Origin: Lysobacterales bacterium
Lineage (GTDB): Bacteria > Pseudomonadota > Gammaproteobacteria > Xanthomonadales > Rhodanobacteraceae
Assembly (NCBI GenBank): GCA_017305135.1
Contig: JAFKNA010000026.1
Coordinates: 1-42,686, forward strand
Length of the DNA stretch: 42,686 nucleotides
Reading direction: 5' to 3'
How positions within the stretch are numbered: the first letter of the stretch is position 1; each line of letters opens with the position of its first letter. Below, in pieces: positions 36,083 to 42,686 of the stretch. Under the pieces are notes generated by a model that saw nothing but the letters and a program-made list of their open reading frames with translations, did not search any database and had not been told where the DNA came from. The position numbers were made by a program, and so were the translations under genes.

Positions 36083-37157
36083 GAACGCTCCCGCGGCAGC
36101 GCCGCACGATGCCTCCGATCACCGCTTCCTGCGCGCGCTGCGCCGCCAGCCGGTCGACATGACGCCGGTCTGGATCATGCGCCAGGCCGGTCGCTATCTG
36201 CCCGAGTACCGCGCCACGCGCGCCCGCGCCGGCAGCTTCATGGCGCTGGCGCAGACGCCGGAACTGGCCTGCGAAGTGACCCTGCAGCCGCTGGCGCGCT
36301 TCGCGCTGGATGCCGCGATCCTGTTTTCGGACATCCTCACCATCCCCGACGCGATGGGCCTTGGCCTGCACTTCGTCGAAGGCGAGGGCCCGAAGTTCGC
36401 GCGGCCGCTGCGCAGCGCCGCCGACATCACGCGGCTCGGCGTGCCCGACCCGAACACGGACCTGCGCTACGTGATGGACGCGGTGCGCCTGATCCGTCGC
36501 GAACTCGGCGGCCGGGTGCCCCTGATCGGCTTCTCCGGCAGCCCTTGGACGCTGGCCTGCTACATGATCGAGGGCGGCAGCTCACCCAATTTCGCCCGCG
36601 CCAAGGCACTGGCGCTGGAAGACCCCGCGCTGATGCAGGGCCTCCTCGGCACGCTCGCCGACGCGGTCGCCCGCTACCTCGCCGCCCAGGCCGCCGCTGG
36701 CGCCGAGGCGCTGATGGTGTTCGACACCTGGGGCGGCCTGCTGGCGCCGCGCCTGTTCCGCGAGTTCTCGCTGCGCTGGCTGGCCGAGATCGCGGCACGC
36801 CTGGCGGACGACCCGATCGCCGCCACGCTGCCGCTGATCCTGTTCTCGAAGGGCGCCAATGCGCACCTGGAAGCGCTCGCCGCCACCGGCTGCGCGGCGC
36901 TGGGCCTCGACTGGACGGCCGACATCGGCGAGGCACGCGCCCGCGTCGGCGAGCGCGTCGCGCTGCAGGGCAACCTCGATCCGGCGGTGCTCGCCGCCAG
37001 CCCCGAGGCGATCCGCGCCGAGGCCCGTGCGGTGCTGGAAAGCTTCGGGCCACATCCCGGCCACGTCTTCAACCTCGGCCACGGCATCACCCCCGACATC
37101 CCACCCGAACACGTCGCGGTGCTGGTCGACACGGTGCACGAGCTGAGCCGCCGCTGA
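36063..37157 (+). CDS. hemE: HemE, uroporphyrinogen decarboxylase
   Basis: A 364-residue enzyme that decarboxylates the four acetates of uroporphyrinogen III. Motifs: [83 protein letters not shown] and [17 protein letters not shown]. The start at 36063 overlaps the WGR gene by 20 bases and has AGGGA just upstream; ATG 36072 is an alternative. Confidence 0.97.
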   Translation: MVRMQLENAPAAAPHDASDHRFLRALRRQPVDMTPVWIMRQAGRYLPEYRATRARAGSFMALAQTPELACEVTLQPLARFALDAAILFSDILTIPDAMGLGLHFVEGEGPKFARPLRSAADITRLGVPDPNTDLRYVMDAVRLIRRELGGRVPLIGFSGSPWTLACYMIEGGSSPNFARAKALALEDPALMQGLLGTLADAVARYLAAQAAAGAEALMVFDTWGGLLAPRLFREFSLRWLAEIAARLADDPIAATLPLILFSKGANAHLEALAATGCAALGLDWTADIGEARARVGERVALQGNLDPAVLAASPEAIRAEARAVLESFGPHPGHVFNLGHGITPDIPPEHVAVLVDTVHELSRR

Positions 37158-37196
37158 CGCGAGCTTCGGTCCCGCCCAGGTGCGCCCCAACGCTAT

Positions 37197-37272
37197 GTAG
37201 GAGCGCGCTTGCACGCGACCTTGGCAGGCCACGATCGCGCACGCCACCGGTCGCGCCCAGGTGCGCTCCTAC
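37197..37272. repeat. REP-like inverted doublet after hemE
   Basis: Arms 37197-37220 (GTAGGAGCGCGCTTGCACGC...) and 37249-37272 (...AGGTGCGCTCCTAC). It lies between convergent hemE and the propeller kinase. Partial material at about 37171-37187. Confidence 0.85.
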
Positions 37273-37287
37273 ACGGGCGGGAGCGGT

Positions 37288-40200
37288 TCAGCGCGGGTCG
37301 GGCGGCTTGCGGCGTGCCAGCGCGGCTTCGATCGCCAGCGCCAGCAGGTCGCTGGTCAAGGGCTTGCGCAGCAGGCCGTCCATGCCGGCGGCGCGGGCGA
37401 GCTGCTCCTCGTCGCCGACCGAGCGGGCGGTGATGGCGAGCAGCGGCAGGCCGGCCTGGGCACCGCTGCGGATCATCCGCGCGAGCTGCAATCCATCGAT
37501 TCCCGGCAGGTCGAAGTCGACCAGCGCCAGGTCGAAGCGGCCGGCGCCGATCCGGCCGAGCGCGTCGAGGCCGTTGGCCGCATGCACGGGACGATGGCCA
37601 AGCCGCTGCAGGAGCCCGCAGACGACTTCGGCGACGATCGGGTCGTCCTCTACCAGCAGGACGTCCAGGTCCGCGCTGCCCGCCGTCGACGCCGGGCGGC
37701 CGGCCTGCGCCTGCGGATCCGCCGGCGCGAGCCGGATCGGCAGGCAGAAGTCGAACGTGCTGCCGCGGCCGGCGGCGCTGGCGACCTCGATCGACCCACC
37801 CATCAGCGCCGCCAGTTCGCGGCAGATGGCGAGGCCCAATCCGCTGCCGCCGTGGCGGTTCGGCACGCCCTCGGCCTGTTCGAAGCGGTTGAAGAGCCGA
37901 GCGCGGATCTCCTCGCTGAGGCCGGGCCCGGTGTCGGCCACGCGAAAGCACAGGCGCTCGCCATCGAGCCGTGAGAGGGCCAGCGTCACGCGGCCGGCCG
38001 GCGTGAACTTGACCGCGTTGTTGCAGAGGTTGAGGAGCACCTGCTTGACGCGGAACTCATCCCCGCACACCCGCGCGGGCACATCCCCTGCGATGTCGAG
38101 CCGCAGTTCCAGGCCCTTGCGGGCGGCCAGCGGCTGCTGCAGGTCCGCCACCTCGCGGAGCACGCCCGCCGGGTCGAACGGCCGGTCCTCCAGCGCCAGC
38201 TTGCCGGCATCGATGCGGGCGAGGTCGAGGCTGTCGTTGATGAGGCGCAGCATCAGCTCCCCGGACTGGCGGATGGCCTGCGCATAGCCGCGCTGGCGCC
38301 CATCGAGGGTGGTGCCGAGCAGCAATTCGCTCATGCCGAGGACGCCGGTCATGGGCGTGCGGATCTCGTGGCTCATGGTGGCGAGGAAGGACGATTTCGC
38401 CTCGACCAGGGCGAGTTCCTGGCGCCGGTGCGCGCGCCCGCGCCAGGTGCGAACGATCATCGCCAGCGCGGCGAGCAGCACCAACGCATAGGCCAGCCAG
38501 GCCTGCGGCGTCGCCCATGGCGCCGGCGCCATCACCACCGGCAATTCGATCGCCGCCTCGTCCCAGACGCCGGCCGCGTTGGCCGCACGCACCTGCAACC
38601 GGTAACGCCCGGCGGGCAGGCGCGACCACATGCGCTCGCCGCGGGCGCTCTCCAGCCAGTCGCCGTCCAGGCCGTCGAGGCGGAACCGGTATCGGTTCGC
38701 CGACGGGTTCGCATAGGAGAGCGCACGCGCCTCGATGGCGAGATCGGCGTCGCCGTGGTGCAGCGCGATGGGCGAGGCCGGATCGAGGTCCACCGTCTCG
38801 CCGCCGCGGCGCACGCGCGCTGCCGTCACCCGCACCGGCGGCGGTGGCGCCCCCAGGGCGATCGCCAGCGGATCGAAGGCCAGCGCGCCGCCGGCGGTTC
38901 CGGCGACCAGCATGCCATCGGGCGCGGCGACCAGCCCGCTCTGCAGGAATTCCTGGCTGGGCAGGCCATCATGGATGTCGAAGCGCCGGATCGCGCCGCT
39001 GGCACCGTCCACCCGCCACAGGCCGCGCAGGGAGGTGACCCACACGCTGCCGTCGCGTGAGGCCTCCATCGCCAGCGCCTTGAAGCTCGGCCAGCCGGCC
39101 GCGGCGTCGATGCGCCGTTCCAGCACCGGCGCGCCGGCGTCGAGCCGCCAGCGTTCCAGGGCACCAAGGCGGTGCAGCCAGAGGGCGCCGTCGGGCGCGA
39201 AGGCCAGCGCATGCACGGCGTCCTGCGGCAGCCCGTCGATGGGCACGAAGCGGTCGCTGTCGGCGTCGAGCCGCTCCAGCCCGCTGGCGGTGGCGATCCA
39301 TGGCAGGCCGCCGGCATCGAGCACGAGGTCGGTGATATCGCTGTCCCCGAGGTTCCCCGCGGCCGGTAGCCAGCGCGCCAGCACGCGCGGCGGGCTGCCG
39401 CCGACGCGCGCCACGCCGCCGCCGCGCGAGCCGATCCAGAGGTCGCCATTCCCGGCGGGCACCAGGTGCTCGAAGATGCCGGGCGGGAGGGCCTCAGCGC
39501 GCGTCAGGTCGACGGGAAGCTCCAATGGCGGGCCGCCGTCGAGCGGATGCCGGCGCAGCGCATTCTGGGTGCCGATCCACAGGTGCCCGTCGCCCTCCGG
39601 CAGCACGGCCACCAGGCGTGCGTTGCCGAGTTGCAGGCGTTCGCCCCAGTGTTCGACCTCGCCGCTCGTGCGGTCGATGCGGTCGAGGCTGTCATCGCCC
39701 GCGCCGACCCAGATGGCGCGCGCACCGTCGATACCGATCGCCCGCACGCGCGAGTTCGCGAGCGTCCCCGGATCGCCCGGCACATGGCGGAACGAGGCGA
39801 AATTGCGCCAGTGCGGCGGCAGGCGGGCGACGCCGCCGTCGTAGAGCGCGAACCAGGCGCCGCCTTCGCGGTCGGTGAGGATGCCCATGGTGCGCGTGCC
39901 GGGATAGGAACCCGGGGCGATGGCGTCGCTCCGGTAGCTCTCGAGGACTTCTCCGTGCATCCGTGACAGGCCGCGCAGGGTGCCGACCCACAGGGCGCCG
40001 TCGTCGGTGCGCGCCAGCGCCGAGACCCGCAGGGGCGGCGTGGCCGCGGCCACCTCCCCTGCGAGCCGCAGGTCGCGGCCGACGCGGAACAGGCCCTTCA
40101 CGGTCCCGACCAGCATGTCCCCGGAGTCGTCGCCGAGGAAGGCCATGACCACCGGCGGACCAGGACGATCGGCCAGCGGCGGCAGGTCCACGTGCACCAG

Positions 40201-40821
40201 CCGGCCATCCGGCTCGCGCACGTCCAGGCCCTGGTCGGTGCCGATCCAGAGGCGGCCGCCCGCATCCGCGTGCAGGGCGTAGACCGTGCTCGAGCGCAGG
40301 CTGCGCGGGTCCTCGGCGTCGTGGTCGAGATGCAGGAAGCTGCCATCCTCCTGCAGCCGGTTGAGGCCGCCGAGATAGGTGCCGACCCAGATCGCGCCGG
40401 AGGCATCTTCGGCCAGCGCGAACACGTCGTCGCTGCCGAGAGTGGAGAGATCGCCCGCACGGTGGCGCCAGTGCGTGAAGCTGCCGTCCGCCTCCAGCCG
40501 GTTCAGCCCGGAGGCCTCCCCCCCGCACCACAGGCGCCCCTGGCGGTCGATGAGGATCGAGGAGATGTCGTGCGAGGGCAGCGACGTGGGGTCGGCCGGA
40601 TCGTGCCGGAACACCTGGAAATCCACGCCATCATAACGGGCCAACCCGTCCTGCGTGCCGAACCACAGGAAGCCGTCGTGGTCCTGCGCCACCTTGTAGG
40701 TCACGCTCGACGGCAGGCCCTCCGCCACGCCGATGCGCATGAACTGCGGTGCCGCCGGCGGCACCGCCGCGGCAGCGACGCCGAGCGCCATGAACGAAAC
40801 CATCGCCAGCCACAGGCGCAT
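37288..40821 (-). CDS. Two-component regulator-propeller hybrid histidine kinase
   Basis: A 1177-residue sensor. A signal peptide ([18 protein letters not shown]) precedes a periplasmic sensor made of repeated Reg_prop blades ([55 protein letters not shown] and about ten more), then a Y_Y_Y domain ([37 protein letters not shown]), a membrane segment at about 773-793 and HisKA with His818 in [14 protein letters not shown]. An HATPase ([29 protein letters not shown]) and a receiver with Asp1102 in [10 protein letters not shown] end the protein. The start has a strong AAGGAGG 8 nt upstream. Relatives sense oligosaccharides in Bacteroidetes; the ligand is unknown here. No output domain. Confidence 0.95.
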   Translation of the reverse strand: MRLWLAMVSFMALGVAAAAVPPAAPQFMRIGVAEGLPSSVTYKVAQDHDGFLWFGTQDGLARYDGVDFQVFRHDPADPTSLPSHDISSILIDRQGRLWCGGEASGLNRLEADGSFTHWRHRAGDLSTLGSDDVFALAEDASGAIWVGTYLGGLNRLQEDGSFLHLDHDAEDPRSLRSSTVYALHADAGGRLWIGTDQGLDVREPDGRLVHVDLPPLADRPGPPVVMAFLGDDSGDMLVGTVKGLFRVGRDLRLAGEVAAATPPLRVSALARTDDGALWVGTLRGLSRMHGEVLESYRSDAIAPGSYPGTRTMGILTDREGGAWFALYDGGVARLPPHWRNFASFRHVPGDPGTLANSRVRAIGIDGARAIWVGAGDDSLDRIDRTSGEVEHWGERLQLGNARLVAVLPEGDGHLWIGTQNALRRHPLDGGPPLELPVDLTRAEALPPGIFEHLVPAGNGDLWIGSRGGGVARVGGSPPRVLARWLPAAGNLGDSDITDLVLDAGGLPWIATASGLERLDADSDRFVPIDGLPQDAVHALAFAPDGALWLHRLGALERWRLDAGAPVLERRIDAAAGWPSFKALAMEASRDGSVWVTSLRGLWRVDGASGAIRRFDIHDGLPSQEFLQSGLVAAPDGMLVAGTAGGALAFDPLAIALGAPPPPVRVTAARVRRGGETVDLDPASPIALHHGDADLAIEARALSYANPSANRYRFRLDGLDGDWLESARGERMWSRLPAGRYRLQVRAANAAGVWDEAAIELPVVMAPAPWATPQAWLAYALVLLAALAMIVRTWRGRAHRRQELALVEAKSSFLATMSHEIRTPMTGVLGMSELLLGTTLDGRQRGYAQAIRQSGELMLRLINDSLDLARIDAGKLALEDRPFDPAGVLREVADLQQPLAARKGLELRLDIAGDVPARVCGDEFRVKQVLLNLCNNAVKFTPAGRVTLALSRLDGERLCFRVADTGPGLSEEIRARLFNRFEQAEGVPNRHGGSGLGLAICRELAALMGGSIEVASAAGRGSTFDFCLPIRLAPADPQAQAGRPASTAGSADLDVLLVEDDPIVAEVVCGLLQRLGHRPVHAANGLDALGRIGAGRFDLALVDFDLPGIDGLQLARMIRSGAQAGLPLLAITARSVGDEEQLARAAGMDGLLRKPLTSDLLALAIEAALARRKPPDPR

Positions 40822-41007
40822 GCGTGAACCCTCCTTCCCGCGTGCATAGTGCCACGGGGGCAAGGGCCTGGGCGCAGGAGTGGAGTCCGGCGCAGCAAGC
40901 CGCGGCGGAAACGCCATGCCCCGCTGTACCATCGACATGCTCTGGGAGCCGACCGTCGTTTCGCGCCGAGCCGCCAGCCCCCGATCCCCAGCCCCTGCCG
41001 CTGCCCC

Positions 41008-42513
41008 ATGCCAACGCCACGCCTGCCGCTGCGCCTGGTCCTGCTCGCCGCCGTCGCGATCGGCGCGGTGCTGGTTCTCGCCCTGCTGGCGGCGACGGTG
41101 AACAGCGTGCTGGAGTTCTACCAGCGGCTCGGCGAGCTGCCGCTGTGGCTGCGCGCGCCGCTGGTGGCGGTGGCGGCGCTGGTGCTGGCAGCGCTGGCCT
41201 GGCTGGTGTGGAAGCTTGCGCGGCCGGCGCGCGTGGTGCCGCCCGATGCCACGGTGCCGGTGTCGCGCGCGGAGGTCGATGCGCGCCTGGAAACCCTGCG
41301 CGCACGCCACGCGGAGACCGCCGCGCTTGAATCGGAGCTGGCCGAGCTCGATCGCCGCCACGCCAGCGGAGAGCTCTACGTCGCCCTGTTCGGCGAGATC
41401 TCCACCGGGAAATCCAGCCTGATCCGCGCACTGGCGCCGGAGGCGCTGGTCGAGGTCGACGTGCGCGGCGGCACCACGCGCGAGGTGCGCCACCACCGCG
41501 GTCGCCTGCCGGACGGGCGCGAGCTGGTGCTGGCCGACGTGCCGGGCAGCGGCGAAGTGGGCGGCGCGGTGCACGAGCAGATCGCCCGCGACGAGGCGCT
41601 GCGCGCGCACGCCGTGGCCTACCTCGCCGCCTCCGACCTGACCCGCGCCCAGCACGCCGAGCTCGCCTGGCTGGCCCGCTTCGGCAAGCCCATCGTGCTG
41701 GCGCTCAACAAGGCCGATCTCTACGACGAGGCCGAACGCGAGGCGCTGCTCGGGCGCTTGCGCGCGGTGGACGGAGCGGCGGCCGTGGTCGCCATCAGCG
41801 CCGGCGGCAGCGAGCGTTTCGAGCGCCTGCTCGCCGATGGCCGCCGCGAGGCGGTGGAGCGTGAGCGCCGCCCGGAAATCGCGCCGCTGCTGGACGCCCT
41901 CGTCGACCTCACCGCCGGCGGCGCCGCGGCGCTGGAACCGGCGCGCGAGGCGGCGGTGCTGGCCGAGGTCGGCCGCCGCGGCGACGAGCTGGCCCGCGCC
42001 ACGGCGGCGGCGGAAGCCGAACGGGCGGTCGTCAAGTACACCCGGCGCGCGGTGGTCGGGGCGCTGGCCGCGGTCGCCCCGGGCAGCGACATCCTGATCC
42101 AGGGCGCGATCGGCACCGCGCTGGTGCGCGAGCTGGCGCGCATCCACGGCGTCGCGGTGCGCGAGCTCGACGTCGAGGGCCTGCTCACGCGCGTCGGGCT
42201 CACCGTGCGCAACACCACCGCGATCGTGCTGGCGATCGCCGGCAACGCGCTCAAGGCCTTCCCCGGCCTTGGCACGCTGGGCGGCGGCGTGCTGCACGCG
42301 ATCGCCTACGGGCTGGTGTTCGACAGCCTCGGCCACGCGCTCGCCGCCACCCTTGCCGAGCGCCAGCGCCTGGACGCCGACGACGTCGAGGCACGCGTGC
42401 GTGCCCTCCTCGCCCAGCCCTCGCGCGAGCGGGTGGAGCGCGTCGCCCGCATCGCACTGGACGCCGCCCGCGGTGCATCCACGGACGGCGGGATTCCGCA
42501 ACCGCGACGTTGA
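41008..42513 (+). CDS. Membrane GTPase with DUF697-like C-terminus
   Basis: A 501-residue protein. Two membrane segments at residues 8-30 and 48-70 precede a coiled coil and an Era/YihA-like GTPase: G1 [15 protein letters not shown]3 [10 protein letters not shown] and G4 NKAD, with a Thr pair (GGTTREV) in switch I. The C-terminal part ([58 protein letters not shown]) is DUF697-like, with hydrophobic segments. The ATG at 41008 removes an unrelated upstream extension. Divergent from the propeller kinase (186-bp gap). Function unknown; such GTPases are often envelope-associated. Confidence 0.88.
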   Translation: MPTPRLPLRLVLLAAVAIGAVLVLALLAATVNSVLEFYQRLGELPLWLRAPLVAVAALVLAALAWLVWKLARPARVVPPDATVPVSRAEVDARLETLRARHAETAALESELAELDRRHASGELYVALFGEISTGKSSLIRALAPEALVEVDVRGGTTREVRHHRGRLPDGRELVLADVPGSGEVGGAVHEQIARDEALRAHAVAYLAASDLTRAQHAELAWLARFGKPIVLALNKADLYDEAEREALLGRLRAVDGAAAVVAISAGGSERFERLLADGRREAVERERRPEIAPLLDALVDLTAGGAAALEPAREAAVLAEVGRRGDELARATAAAEAERAVVKYTRRAVVGALAAVAPGSDILIQGAIGTALVRELARIHGVAVRELDVEGLLTRVGLTVRNTTAIVLAIAGNALKAFPGLGTLGGGVLHAIAYGLVFDSLGHALAATLAERQRLDADDVEARVRALLAQPSRERVERVARIALDAARGASTDGGIPQPRR

Positions 42514-42546
42514 GGGTCGGCAATCGGGTCATCAGGTCGCCGGGTC

Positions 42547-42565
42547 GCCTGCACGCAGGCTCCTT
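42547..42565. repeat. REP-like half unit
   Basis: GTCGCCTGCACGCAGGCTCC, a single arm of the GTAGGAGC family. The last 170 bp of the window hold no gene I can support. Confidence 0.65.
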
Positions 42566-42686
42566 GTATGTTGGTGATCGACGGTGGATTGGCTACCGTC
42601 AAATCGTTTTCGGGGAAGCCGTAGGCTCCTTGAGGCAGCTTTGCTGACCTCGTTTGTAGAGCGGCTCCCCGCCCCATTCGAAGAGC

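Noticed and set aside
40822-41007. Clear sigma70 promoter pair for the divergent kinase and GTPase genes
   Set aside because: Only isolated -10-like words (for example TACCAT near 40926) without a matching -35; too weak to list.
42514-42686. Possible insertion-sequence end at the right edge
   Set aside because: Only a REP-like half unit is recognisable; no inverted end or transposase fragment.

Overview
The window is about 42.7 kb of high-GC gammaproteobacterial chromosome. Gene content and sequence style (xps-like type II secretion pseudopilins, CysQ/NudE, PilT, an RsmE/UvrA/MurJ housekeeping set, very dense REP-like repeats) point to the order Lysobacterales (Xanthomonadales). No rRNA, tRNA, prophage or CRISPR array is visible, so placement below order rests on gene content alone.

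Layout. 1-130 is the tail of an IS110-family transposase running into REP-like repeats. 280-4517 holds murJ (-), rpsT (+), obgE (-), rpmA (-) and rplU (-). 4822-9711 holds uvrA and an acyl-CoA thioesterase (+), then cysQ and nudE (-). 10178-17208 is one minus-strand run gspG-H-I-J-K-L-M-N followed by a HisN-like phosphatase: the pseudopilin and inner-membrane assembly half of a type II secretion system without gspC, D, E or F. 17301-23356 carries a DUF72 gene (-), then rsmE, two tandem paralogous membrane proteins, a secreted TPR protein and a lipoprotein M3 peptidase (+). 23528-27913 has pilT (-), proC, yggT (+), pdxH (-) and a D-glycerate 3-kinase-like gene (+). 27918-33185 is a minus-strand signalling locus: OmpR-type regulator, coiled-coil protein, a membrane protein with roadblock-like, BON-like and OmpA-like parts, a Rab/Ras-like GTPase and a soluble hybrid histidine kinase. 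33219-34095 holds dodecin and an exosortase-H-like protein. 34155-37157 holds aroK-aroB, a stand-alone WGR protein and hemE. 37288-42513 has a 1177-residue propeller-type hybrid histidine kinase (-) divergent from a membrane GTPase with a DUF697-like C-terminus (+).

How the parts work together. The gsp genes build the pseudopilus and its inner-membrane platform; the ATPase, platform protein and secretin must be encoded elsewhere. The 27.9-33.2 kb locus looks like one switch: the GTPase probably works with the roadblock-like domain of its membrane-anchored neighbour, and output passes through the hybrid kinase and perhaps the upstream regulator. It is the best candidate here for an undescribed system. 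The exosortase implies sorted substrates elsewhere in the genome.

The most unusual non-coding signal is a family of tandem 7-8-base words (GATTCGG/GATTGGT type). It sits, always in the same orientation, directly before the start or prepilin cleavage motif of six minus-strand genes (murJ, obgE, gspG, gspH, gspI, gspJ), and within the gsp genes it is translated as the pseudopilin leader. Other repeat families include REP-like doublets that supply stop codons, the palindromes that read as MPAKAGIH-type peptides, and a 150-bp run of five hairpins after yggT.
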